DNA from: Flavobacterium psychrophilum
GTDB taxonomy: Bacteria; Bacteroidota; Bacteroidia; Flavobacteriales; Flavobacteriaceae
Assembly (NCBI GenBank): GCA_003243255.1
Contig: QFQM01000072.1
Location: 1 to 21,328, forward strand
DNA length: 21,328 nt
Direction of reading: 5' to 3'
Shown here one piece after another: positions 1-7,466 of the stretch. The translations under genes were made by a program, and so were the position numbers. Each line of letters opens with the position of its first letter. The first letter of the stretch is position 1. The notes beneath the pieces are model-generated. The model was not told the origin of the DNA. It did no database searches and saw nothing but the letters and a program-made list of their open reading frames with translations.

Positions 1-256
1 GTATCTGCATACCTACGCAAATTCCGATAACCGGCAACTTTTTATTAAGTACAAGATCATCAAGGGTTTCCCTCATTCCCGATTCGTTCAGCTTAGTCAT
101 AGCATGATCAAAAGCACCAACACCCGGCAGCACTATTTTTGTAGCACCCTCCAGGTCAGAAGCTTTTTCAGCAATTTTTACCTGAATGTCTAATTTTTTA
201 AAAATATTCACAAAGGCATTTAAGTTCCCTAAGCCGTAATTTATAATTACAATCAT
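1..256 (-). CDS. hisH: HisH-like glutamine amidotransferase, second copy (partial, 3' end outside window)
   Basis: Class I glutamine amidotransferase subunit that would release ammonia from glutamine for a partner HisF-like protein and the neighbouring sugar amidotransferase (253-1395). Translating from the ATG at 256 gives 85 residues before the window ends. They begin [12 protein letters not shown], then show the oxyanion-strand motif [11 protein letters not shown] (residues 43-53) and the nucleophile motif GICVGMQ with Cys80. The His-Glu part of the catalytic triad lies outside the window. Its ATG overlaps the TGA of the upstream amidotransferase in an ATGA, so the two are probably translationally coupled. 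It is clearly a different sequence from the HisH copy at 10118-10762. The order amidotransferase then HisH resembles wbuX-wbuY of E. coli O145, which predicts a HisF-like (WbuZ) gene just beyond the left edge. A histidine-biosynthesis role is unlikely in this context. Confidence 0.9.
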   Translation of the reverse strand, partial: MIVIINYGLGNLNAFVNIFKKLDIQVKIAEKASDLEGATKIVLPGVGAFDHAMTKLNESGMRETLDDLVLNKKLPVIGICVGMQI

Positions 257-1395
257 CTGAATAATCTTTTTTCCAATCCTAATTTGGTCATCACTTTTGC
301 CCCCAAATTGATCAGATTATATTTGTTTTTATAGTCTTTGAAAGTTTTGTTCTTGCCATCAAAAATAGCCTGAAGCTCTTCAACAGTTAGATCAAGCTTG
401 TTAGCAATGTATTCAAACTCCTGACGAAGGAATTGTTCGCTCATTTCAGGTTTCGAAATTCTTTCTAACGCCTCATCCCTAGTCATTTGCCCTGTAAGGA
501 TTAGGCTCGAGAAATGTGCCCTTCTCTTTTCGTATCCAAACTTTTTAGGAAGCCAGAAATCTTCATAAAATCTTGTAAACCTTGACTCATGATGCTTATG
601 CTGGAATTTTTCCCATCCAAATCGGCTCTCCAGCAGGTCTTCAGCGTCCTTTTTAATATATGGTATTAAGTTTAAAGGCTTAAACACCTCCATACCTAAC
701 ACATATTTGTAGAATATTTTATATTTTAAAATATCGACAATAGGGAAAGTCTTCAGTTTCTTCTTGCCGAATTTTGAATGTATGTCTTTAACAAGGGTTT
801 TATCAATACCCGGAAATCCGCCCCATTCTTCAGGCTCTCTACAACATTCTGTAGAAAAATTACCTCCCGTAAGCACATACTTCAGCTTATGCTTTCTGGC
901 AAACTGATATAATGCAGAGAAAAAGGCATAATCCTGAGGAAGATCCTGATCTGAGATCTGAGATTTAAGGAAAGCAACCTGAAGATCTTTCATTTCTTCC
1001 CAGTTAATAACCTCTGTATACAAATCGAGACCAAGGCCATTAACCAGCTTTTCGATATTACCTACTGCCTGCTGGGTATTCCATCCTGCATCTACGTGAA
1101 ACAATAGCGGACGAAGCCCCATAACTTCTTTTGCTACATAAGCAACATACGAGCTATCAAGACCACCACTTAGGCCAATTATACAATCAAAATCTTTTCC
1201 TTCGCCCTCTTTTTTTATTTTTTGAGCAATCTTCATCAGTTCCTCATACCCTTTCTGGTCAGTATGCCAGTTTGGAAGTATAACGTTCTGGAAATTATGA
1301 TAATAATCAGAAATACCATTTTCATCAAAAATGATATTGGGATCTGAAGTATCCATTATTGTCTTTGTACAAATCTGATATTCTCTTTTGCTCAT
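253..1395 (-). CDS. N-acetyl sugar amidotransferase, WbuX/WbpG-like (second system)
   Basis: PP-loop ATPase family enzyme of 380 residues, predicted to use ATP and ammonia from a HisH/HisF pair to convert an N-acetyl group of a nucleotide sugar to an acetamidino group. The PP-loop motif SGGLDSS is at residues 76-82. The N-terminal segment aligns with the FDENG landmark of the family, but three of the four cysteines in the CxxC...CxxC pattern of the other copy (8936-10114) are absent: Cys9 remains, while Thr12, Ser29 and Tyr32 stand at the other positions. A CC pair at 184-185 follows a GGNFSTE stretch. It starts one base after the stop of the GT2 gene and overlaps the next HisH by 4 bp. Its substrate is not known from sequence. 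In E. coli O145 the WbuX system is linked to an amidino-fucosamine, and in P. aeruginosa O5 WbpG makes an amidino-uronic sugar. Family assignment is firm; substrate is open. Confidence 0.88.
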   Translation of the reverse strand: MSKREYQICTKTIMDTSDPNIIFDENGISDYYHNFQNVILPNWHTDQKGYEELMKIAQKIKKEGEGKDFDCIIGLSGGLDSSYVAYVAKEVMGLRPLLFHVDAGWNTQQAVGNIEKLVNGLGLDLYTEVINWEEMKDLQVAFLKSQISDQDLPQDYAFFSALYQFARKHKLKYVLTGGNFSTECCREPEEWGGFPGIDKTLVKDIHSKFGKKKLKTFPIVDILKYKIFYKYVLGMEVFKPLNLIPYIKKDAEDLLESRFGWEKFQHKHHESRFTRFYEDFWLPKKFGYEKRRAHFSSLILTGQMTRDEALERISKPEMSEQFLRQEFEYIANKLDLTVEELQAIFDGKNKTFKDYKNKYNLINLGAKVMTKLGLEKRLFR

Positions 1396-1396
1396 T

Positions 1397-2131
1397 TTAT
1401 TTTTTTACTAGTAAATTTCTATAAAACAACTGAATTGCCGATATAGCGAATACTACCCTTGACCAAAGCTTAGGTAATAACTTTCTTTTTAAAACACTTG
1501 CATTTTCACCATGAATCCTCCTCAAAAGTGTTGCTTCATCAATATGGATATTTGATTTAGCTATATTAGCCCCCATTGCAATCCACAAATCATGCGACTC
1601 AACATAAGAAGGAATTGGTAAAACCAATGCATTCAACTCTTTTCTGAATGCCATGGCACAGCCATAATAATTTGTTTTGCCTGCAAAAATATCTATTATA
1701 TTCCTAAAATACTTGCGTGAAGATTCAGATGTAACACCATCAATAGAAAAATCACTTGGGGCACCATCAGACTTTATGAATGCCGAATTAGAGGAAACAA
1801 GCAACGAACCCGAACTTAACAAGCTGTTTTTCATCAACTCAACACGCCCATCTATCCATATATCATCCTGATCTGACATAAAAATTATATCCTTCGTAGC
1901 CAGGCTCACTACATGGCCGAAAGAAAAAACATGCCCTTTATTAACATCGTTTTTATAGATCTTAATCCTCTGGTCATTGATAGCCCTTACCACTTCCAGG
2001 GTATTATCCTTCGAGCAATCATCAAGGACGATTACCTCATCATCAGGACCCAACTGCCTAAGAATCGACTCTAATTGCAGGTCGATATATTTGGCTCCGT
2101 TATATGTTGCTAAGCAAACACTTATATTCAT
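1397..2131 (-). CDS. Family 2 glycosyltransferase
   Basis: Predicted cytoplasmic inverting GT-A glycosyltransferase of 244 residues, adding one sugar to the lipid-linked repeat. The N terminus reads SVCLATYNGAKYI, followed by LDDCSKDNT (nucleotide-binding Asp region, residues about 36-44) and SDQDDIW (about 86-92), which carries the metal-binding DxD-type motif. A later HDLWIA motif (about 180-185) lies near the likely catalytic region. It resembles rhamnosyltransferase-like GT2 enzymes, but donor and acceptor cannot be read from the sequence. It is a paralogue of the GT2 at 3404-4306 and shares all these landmarks. A 63-bp gap separates it from the upstream polymerase gene, one of the larger gaps in this gene string, and its stop is one base before the next start. 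Confidence 0.9.
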   Translation of the reverse strand: MNISVCLATYNGAKYIDLQLESILRQLGPDDEVIVLDDCSKDNTLEVVRAINDQRIKIYKNDVNKGHVFSFGHVVSLATKDIIFMSDQDDIWIDGRVELMKNSLLSSGSLLVSSNSAFIKSDGAPSDFSIDGVTSESSRKYFRNIIDIFAGKTNYYGCAMAFRKELNALVLPIPSYVESHDLWIAMGANIAKSNIHIDEATLLRRIHGENASVLKRKLLPKLWSRVVFAISAIQLFYRNLLVKK

Positions 2132-2173
2132 TATTCTTTTTTATAACTCTTTTTGAATCTCTCAAAAAACATG

Positions 2174-2181
2174 CAAATATA
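2174..2181 (-). promoter_or_regulatory. Possible Bacteroidota-type -7 element in the wzy-GT2 gap
   Basis: On the minus strand this reads TATATTTG, matching the TAnnTTTG -7 element known for Bacteroidota primary sigma factors. It would place a transcript start near 2167, about 36 bases before the GT2 start at 2131. No TTG is visible at the usual -33 distance. The match could be chance in such A+T-rich DNA. Confidence 0.2.
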
Positions 2182-2194
2182 ATGTAATTTCTAC

Positions 2195-3382
2195 CTATAC
2201 CTTTATAGGATTAACACGATTAATCCCAACATTTTCTTCTTCCTTATAGTTCATAATTTTACTCCAATACCATAAAACAACCAAAAAGCCATATGAATTA
2301 AAAAATGTCGGGTTGGTTGTTGAATTTATAACATACATCAGAAAAATCACAAAAAACAAAAAATTCTCACCCGTATAAGCTTTCAGTCGTTTAAGCGGAA
2401 AAAATAAAAGCATGTAAACTATTGGCGTAAGCACAAAGCCTAAATAACGTAACATATCTAAAGGAGAAATTTCGGTGTAAGCTTTAAGCTTTCCTGACCC
2501 TTCAGAATAATAATAAGATGCTAATCCTTCTCCAAGCAGAAAATTAAAAATATTCAATTGCTTAATGAAAGAATTAACGTGTCCTATCTTCACAGAATTT
2601 GATTCTTCCCCGGCACTAAAAACAGTTGTATTTTCAATCAGGTAAATAACAACGATCATCACTAAAGGGATAGTTATCATTAAGAACCTGATTTTATTTT
2701 TAAAACTGAACTTTATAAAGCTTATCAATATCAGTGTAAATATGGTAGTCATTATTGAAGATCGTGATCCTCCCAGCCAAAGCGTCATGAAGAAAAGAAT
2801 TACCAATAATAAATTACCGTATTTCTTTTTTTTATCCAAAAATGAGATATAACACAGCACAAGCGGAAGATATAAAAAAGGCAGTGTTCCCATCTGGAAT
2901 GTTATCACCCCTTCCTCTACGAAATCCCTCATGCTAAAACTTCCCGTACTGTAATAAAAGAAAAAATCATAATACACATCTGATATAGGAAAACCTCCGG
3001 CAACTATAAAATAAGACAGCCATGTATAGATCACCATTATAATGCCGCACTTCCGAATGATCTTATCTAAATCTACTTTGTATTTATTTAAAGGAAAAAC
3101 AAGAAAAAGAACGAGCGTTGACAAAAAAAGCTGCAAGCTGACGGCCCGGTCAGAATAATAGAAAAAAGAGTGTATATACCCAAACAAAAAAATGATAAAA
3201 AGGACAAATGGCGCAGTAGTTTTAAAATTATAAAGCTTGTAATTAAAAGCCATTAAAGCGATTATGGAAAGAAACACAAGTTTATTTATTACTATTACGG
3301 GAAATAAAAGCGTAATAATGAAAAAGAAATAAAACAATTTGTTTATCCAGTTTCTATATGTATTTGTAATCTCATATTCCAT
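2195..3382 (-). CDS. wzy: O-antigen/capsule repeat-unit polymerase (Wzy-like)
   Basis: Strongly hydrophobic integral membrane protein of about 395 residues with some 10-12 predicted transmembrane segments. This fits the Wzy class, which polymerises lipid-linked repeat units on the periplasmic side of the inner membrane. The segment with LGEGLASYYYSEG followed by SPLDMLRYLG, before the last hydrophobic block, looks like the large periplasmic loop of such polymerases. Wzy proteins diverge greatly, so topology and context carry the call: it is the only protein here of this shape besides the flippase, and it sits between two GT2 genes. A GTG at 3391 is in frame, but I prefer the ATG at 3382 because the sequence AAAAGGGG lies 8 bases upstream of it, an unusually good Shine-Dalgarno-like site for this window. 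An O-antigen ligase-like role cannot be excluded. Confidence 0.78.
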   Translation of the reverse strand: MEYEITNTYRNWINKLFYFFFIITLLFPVIVINKLVFLSIIALMAFNYKLYNFKTTAPFVLFIIFLFGYIHSFFYYSDRAVSLQLFLSTLVLFLVFPLNKYKVDLDKIIRKCGIIMVIYTWLSYFIVAGGFPISDVYYDFFFYYSTGSFSMRDFVEEGVITFQMGTLPFLYLPLVLCYISFLDKKKKYGNLLLVILFFMTLWLGGSRSSIMTTIFTLILISFIKFSFKNKIRFLMITIPLVMIVVIYLIENTTVFSAGEESNSVKIGHVNSFIKQLNIFNFLLGEGLASYYYSEGSGKLKAYTEISPLDMLRYLGFVLTPIVYMLLFFPLKRLKAYTGENFLFFVIFLMYVINSTTNPTFFNSYGFLVVLWYWSKIMNYKEEENVGINRVNPIKV

Positions 3383-3403
3383 ACAGCACACCCCTTTTAA
3401 AAC

Positions 3404-4306
3404 CTACGAATATATATATAAATATTTAAAACCTCCGATATACAGGTTCCTGTACAGAGCCCACTTATCTTTTAGTTTTATAAAATCTATCAACTGTTTT
3501 TTTGTCTGGCTATCCAGCCTGTCGCCATAAATATCAAGAAATAATTCTGCCTGCTCAAAATTGCTTCGCATATACTCTTTATCTCCTCCTGATATTATAT
3601 TTATAAACTTCTTTACCCTCTGGCTAAAACTTATCTCATCCTTAATCGTAACACTGTTTTCATGGCTCCTGTATTTAACCGTTGGAACATATAAAGGTTT
3701 TAATTTGCCTACCCCTAATGCTATTAAAGCCATCCAGTAATCATGCATTTCCACCCCTACAGGAATTTCGGCAAGTTCATCCTTCATCTTTTTATTAAAA
3801 ACAGCAGCGCAACCAGTTACGCTATTTAAAAACAACGTCCTGTAAAAATCCATTTTCTCAGGATTTAGTCCCTGTGTTTCCCAAAAGGTCTGTCCTGTCA
3901 GATTGCCTTTCGAATCCATCATTTTTAAATCTGTAAAAACCATCGAAGGCTTATTTACATCTTCAATGCTTTTAAGCTCCTTAAGGCTTATCTCCAGTTT
4001 ATCAAGCTCCCATATATCATCCTGGTCGCAAAGCGCCACATAATCGCTATTGCATTTAGAAATGGCGACCTCAAATGTTTTAATCGGCCCTTTATTCTTA
4101 TCATTAATGAAAAGTTTTATAAAAGGATGATCTTTTTGAATATCCTGGATAATTTGTATTGTATTATCTTTAGAACAATCATCTGCAATAATTATCTCTG
4201 TAGGCGGTAAGGTTTGATTAATTATAGAAATCAGCTGATCATATATATACTTGCCACCATTATAAGTAGCAAGGGCAACTGAAATATTATTTATATTTTC
4301 TTTCAT
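3404..4306 (-). CDS. Family 2 glycosyltransferase
   Basis: Predicted GT-A glycosyltransferase of 300 residues acting on the cytoplasmic lipid-linked repeat. It has SVALATYNGGKYI at the N terminus (about 9-21), IADDCSKDNT (about 39-48), CDQDDIW (about 92-98) with the acidic metal-binding cluster, a TGCAAVF stretch and MHDYWMA (about 186-192). All of these line up with the shorter GT2 at 1397-2131, so the two are paralogues with probably related but not identical acceptors. The C-terminal extension of about 60 residues is basic and hydrophobic and ends YLYIYS, encoded across a short TA-rich repeat. It starts 3 bp after the GT4 stop. Sugar specificity cannot be inferred. Confidence 0.9.
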   Translation of the reverse strand: MKENINNISVALATYNGGKYIYDQLISIINQTLPPTEIIIADDCSKDNTIQIIQDIQKDHPFIKLFINDKNKGPIKTFEVAISKCNSDYVALCDQDDIWELDKLEISLKELKSIEDVNKPSMVFTDLKMMDSKGNLTGQTFWETQGLNPEKMDFYRTLFLNSVTGCAAVFNKKMKDELAEIPVGVEMHDYWMALIALGVGKLKPLYVPTVKYRSHENSVTIKDEISFSQRVKKFINIISGGDKEYMRSNFEQAELFLDIYGDRLDSQTKKQLIDFIKLKDKWALYRNLYIGGFKYLYIYS

Positions 4307-4309
4307 AAA

Positions 4310-5449
4310 TTAATTCTCAGATAAAAAACTATCGTAATAATTGATCAGATCTATACCATATTGCTTTTCTAAAAAATTAGCACAGGCATAGTTATATGCA
4401 TTTAATCTAATCATTTCTAAATTATTGTTTGTATCATTTATCACCTCTAACATTCGGTTTGCAAGCCCCTGTGTATTATTATATAAAAGTCCTGTCTGAC
4501 CATCATTTATCAACTCAGCAGTACCTGCATTATTAAACCCAATCACTATGCATGAATTCAACATAGCTTCAATGGTAACTCTTCCTAAAGCTTCATTTTT
4601 CGAACACATTAACAAAGCTAATGCATTAGACATTAATTCATCAGTATCTTTTCTAAAGCCTAAAAATTTGACATTCTTTTCAAGTTTCAAATCTAAAACC
4701 ATCTTCTTTAAATATGCATCATATGCATGTTCTGCACTTCCTGCAATCCATAGCGCTAAGGTGTTTTTGTGCTGATAAACATTATAAAAAGCCTGTATTG
4801 CTTCTTCTATACCTTTATTCTTCACTAAAGATCCACAAAAAAGAAAATAGTTACTTTTTGTTTCAGGCTTGAATGAATTTGCTACTTTTCTAACACTGTT
4901 ATATAGAACTACTGAATTATCATCAACTCCAAAATATTTTAAAATACCTTTCGATATACATATAACTTTATCAGATTTTTTTATCCTTTCTTTATATTTC
5001 TGCATTCCTCCAAAAACATCAAGGCCATGATCTAAGTCAATGTATTCACGCAAGTGCCATATGTGCCTTATATTTTCTTTTTTTGCAAGCTCTTCACCAA
5101 TTCCAACCACACCTGAGTTTGAATGAACAATAGTTATATTATGTAATCTTACAATTTTTTGAAGCTCTTTTAAAGCTATTTTGTTTTTAATGCCGGTGTT
5201 TATAAACCTTAAAAAATTTAAAAATCTACTTTTAATACTTTTTCGCGGGTCTTTCAATTCAGTTTTATATCTGACAACAGAATAGTCTATTTGCTCTTCG
5301 TCAAAATAATCGCAAATAGGTCCCCTATCAGGAACAATAACTTTCACACTCACACCCAGATCTCTTAACGAAGAGACCATATTGATCAATGACTGGTTTG
5401 CACCATACAATAGAGTATCGTGTGTTATAAACAATATATTTTTTTTCAT
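4310..5449 (-). CDS. Family 4 glycosyltransferase (GT-B)
   Basis: Retaining GT-B glycosyltransferase of 379 residues. The N-terminal acceptor domain opens ILFITHDTLLYGANQSL, containing the glycine-rich loop typical of GT4 enzymes. The C-terminal donor domain has FCGSLVKNKGIEEAI (204-218), WIAGSAE (234-240), VKFLGF (260-265) and the EX7E motif NEALGRVTIEA (Glu286 and Glu294) that binds the nucleotide sugar. Length is normal for the family. The start codon is followed by an A8 run. It follows the acyltransferase gene after 31 bp and precedes the GT2 by 3 bp. It probably adds a neutral or N-acetylated hexose to the repeat unit; the exact donor is unknown. Confidence 0.93.
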   Translation of the reverse strand: MKKNILFITHDTLLYGANQSLINMVSSLRDLGVSVKVIVPDRGPICDYFDEEQIDYSVVRYKTELKDPRKSIKSRFLNFLRFINTGIKNKIALKELQKIVRLHNITIVHSNSGVVGIGEELAKKENIRHIWHLREYIDLDHGLDVFGGMQKYKERIKKSDKVICISKGILKYFGVDDNSVVLYNSVRKVANSFKPETKSNYFLFCGSLVKNKGIEEAIQAFYNVYQHKNTLALWIAGSAEHAYDAYLKKMVLDLKLEKNVKFLGFRKDTDELMSNALALLMCSKNEALGRVTIEAMLNSCIVIGFNNAGTAELINDGQTGLLYNNTQGLANRMLEVINDTNNNLEMIRLNAYNYACANFLEKQYGIDLINYYDSFLSEN

Positions 5450-5480
5450 TACTGAATCGAAATGTTGCCCTATAAAATTA

Positions 5481-6005
5481 CTAATTAAACTTACCTGCTG
5501 CCTTTAATCTGTTGTAATGCTCTACATCCCTAGACCTGTAAGGTTTGCACGGATGCCCTCCGGCAATCATCATTGGTGGTATGTTGGAAACTACAACACT
5601 TCCAATCTGAATAATTGCTCCTTCGCCAATAGTAACCCCTCCAACAATAGTAACATTATTACCCAGCCATACATTATCTTCAATTGTAACATCTTTATGA
5701 TATAGGGTATCATCATAAGGGATTGCTGTTCCATTATCATAATTATGATAATGGGTAATGATCACACAACCTGTACCGCTATGGAAATTATCTCCTATAG
5801 TAACCTTGCCTTCTCCAAATATAGTCATTCCATTAAAGTGTACATTATCACCTAAAACTGTACTTGGAGTAACTATAGAAGGGTTATTTATATAAATTTT
5901 ACCTTTAACATATTTGGCAGTAGCCAAAACTCTTTTTGCATATTTCTTCTTGAGAACTTTAGTATAATAAAGCTGATGAAGCTTGCTATATATTCTTCCT
6001 ATCAT
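5481..6005 (-). CDS. Left-handed beta-helix (hexapeptide-repeat) acyltransferase
   Basis: Predicted O- or N-acetyltransferase of the NodL/WbbJ-like LbH family, about 174 residues. It has many hexapeptide turns such as VTIEDNVWLGNNVTIVGGVT and IGEGAIIQIGSVV, closing with the common ending IAGGHPCKPYRSRD. The IITHYHNY stretch holds histidines at the place of the family's catalytic His. Such enzymes decorate polysaccharide repeats with acetyl groups from acetyl-CoA. An in-frame TTG at 6026 would add seven residues, but I choose the ATG at 6005 (MIGRIYSK), because the bases around the TTG belong to a repeated sequence found at another gene junction. It lies between wzx and a GT4. Confidence 0.88.
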   Translation of the reverse strand: MIGRIYSKLHQLYYTKVLKKKYAKRVLATAKYVKGKIYINNPSIVTPSTVLGDNVHFNGMTIFGEGKVTIGDNFHSGTGCVIITHYHNYDNGTAIPYDDTLYHKDVTIEDNVWLGNNVTIVGGVTIGEGAIIQIGSVVVSNIPPMMIAGGHPCKPYRSRDVEHYNRLKAAGKFN

Positions 6006-6009
6006 AATA

Positions 6010-6042
6010 TTATGCTTTAATTTCAAATATTCTAACGTACAT
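6010..6042 (-). other. Ten-codon mini-ORF ending 4 bases before the acyltransferase start
   Basis: ATG at 6042 to TAA at 6010 encodes MYVRIFEIKA. Its RIFEIK core is identical, in frame, to the C-terminal tail of the GT-B protein encoded at 7467-8777 because both lie in the same 18-bp repeat. It could be a leader peptide coupling translation to the acyltransferase, or a scrap of a lost gene's 3' end. No evidence of expression is available. Confidence 0.2.
6016..6033. repeat. 18-bp direct repeat, copy 2 (wzx-acyltransferase junction)
   Basis: The plus-strand sequence tttaatttcaaatattct occurs exactly here and at 7473-7490. In both places it sits just upstream of an ATG on the minus strand. Similarity continues a few bases towards the start codon with small differences. 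Confidence 0.85.
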
Positions 6043-6049
6043 AAAATCT

Positions 6050-7465
6050 CTAATTATCTCCTATTAAAATCAAAGAGCGTTTGAAAAAATACAAATAACC
6101 CACTATCAACACTACTAAAACCGTAAAAAATATCTTATATATATAAGAAAGATCGATCAATACATATACTACGCCAATAGACATGCTGGTAAACAATAAA
6201 AACAATGCAGGCTTTAAATCTACGATTTTAACTTCTTTATAATCCTTTAGTAAAAAAGTACCGTACCCCATTATGAGATAACTTATAAAAAGTACATATG
6301 CAGGAATTTTAAAACCAAAATATGGTAACAAAATAATATTCGACAACAAACAAAAGATACCAGCACCTAATGTAATCTTCCAAAGATTTCTTGTCTTCTC
6401 CCTATAAAACAAAATTGCGGTAACACCAAAATACATAGGCCTATACAAGTGTGCAAGCGTGAATACCGCCGCTAAAAAATATGCGCCTCTAAGATCGACG
6501 TTGTTTACCATCAATCCGAAAATTTCTTTCATCCAAACACAAACGCATACGACAATTACAATTAATGACGATTGAATTATCCATATCATTTTTTTGAACT
6601 GATCATACCTTTTTTCTTTAATCAGATCATACAAAAGAGGACTAACCGCAGTATTTAAAGCTCCAACCATTAAGGCCATAAGTGCCCCGAAAGATCCTGC
6701 AAAACCATAATACCCTATCTGAAAAGTGGTAAAAGCAAAGAATTTCAATATCAATCCATCTATTGATCCTAATAAAAAAGTACTGTAATAATGCGGTATC
6801 ATGGGTAAGGAAACAGACAACCCCTTTCTTAATACATATCTTTTGAACTTATAAATTGGTTTCAAATCAAACTTGTGACGAAGCGGATACCAATAAGAAA
6901 TATTTAAAAACACCGTGGAAATACAATTCGAAATAATCCAGCCCATGTAATGAAGATCTAAGATTACTATTGTCACATAGTTGAGCCCAATCGTTAAGAA
7001 AGAAGCTATAATTGTTCTAGCCACAACTTGTTTAGGCTGCTGAGTATATTGAAAATAACATTGCCCAATTGTCGCAGAAGGGCCCAAAAAAACAATAGGC
7101 AGCACGCTTAATATAATTATCGAAAATTGCTTATCATTAACTTCATCAGGTAAAACAAAATAAATTAATACTGATAGTATGCAAGCATAAACAATCATCC
7201 ATAAATTTAGAAACCCATAAAACTGAGACCATCTCTTTTTATAATGATAGGGATGATGGTAAAACGAATTCATAATAGGAAGCTGCAAACCCAAAAATGC
7301 AAATACGCTAATTAACCCCAAAGTGGAATTTAATACCGTTTGTATTCCATAATCCACTGGTGTTAAGTAAGTAGTAAATACAGGAAGCATTAACAAATTA
7401 ATCACTTTAGGTATGAAAGGCCCCAAACCGTAAATTAAACTATGACTTATAACTTTTTTAAACAT
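6050..7465 (-). CDS. wzx: Wzx-type polysaccharide flippase (MATE/MOP superfamily)
   Basis: Polytopic inner-membrane protein of about 471 residues, with roughly 12-14 hydrophobic segments, predicted to flip the undecaprenyl-linked repeat unit to the periplasmic face. The N terminus MFKKVISHSLIYGLGPFIPK followed by INLLMLPVFTTYLTPVDYG is characteristic of the family: a first helix, then the conserved P-x-(F/Y)-T-x-Y-L-x-P-x-D-Y-G motif. A TTG at 7483 would extend it by six residues into the upstream gene. I prefer the ATG at 7465, one base after the upstream TGA. It is the only flippase candidate in the window and follows the putative nonulosonate transferase gene. Confidence 0.93.
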   Translation of the reverse strand: MFKKVISHSLIYGLGPFIPKVINLLMLPVFTTYLTPVDYGIQTVLNSTLGLISVFAFLGLQLPIMNSFYHHPYHYKKRWSQFYGFLNLWMIVYACILSVLIYFVLPDEVNDKQFSIIILSVLPIVFLGPSATIGQCYFQYTQQPKQVVARTIIASFLTIGLNYVTIVILDLHYMGWIISNCISTVFLNISYWYPLRHKFDLKPIYKFKRYVLRKGLSVSLPMIPHYYSTFLLGSIDGLILKFFAFTTFQIGYYGFAGSFGALMALMVGALNTAVSPLLYDLIKEKRYDQFKKMIWIIQSSLIVIVVCVCVWMKEIFGLMVNNVDLRGAYFLAAVFTLAHLYRPMYFGVTAILFYREKTRNLWKITLGAGIFCLLSNIILLPYFGFKIPAYVLFISYLIMGYGTFLLKDYKEVKIVDLKPALFLLFTSMSIGVVYVLIDLSYIYKIFFTVLVVLIVGYLYFFKRSLILIGDN

Positions 7466-7466
7466 A

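Noticed and set aside
3407..3425. TA-rich short tandem tract at the end of the GT2 gene
   Set aside because: Only about five TA units, at the very 3' end of the coding region where slippage would change just the last residues. Probably composition.
5439..5446. A8/T8 homopolymer runs (also at 2826-2833, 11693-11700 and 17150-17157) as phase-variation switches
   Set aside because: The runs are short, all frames are intact, and such runs are expected in A+T-rich DNA encoding lysine. No length variation can be seen in one sequence.
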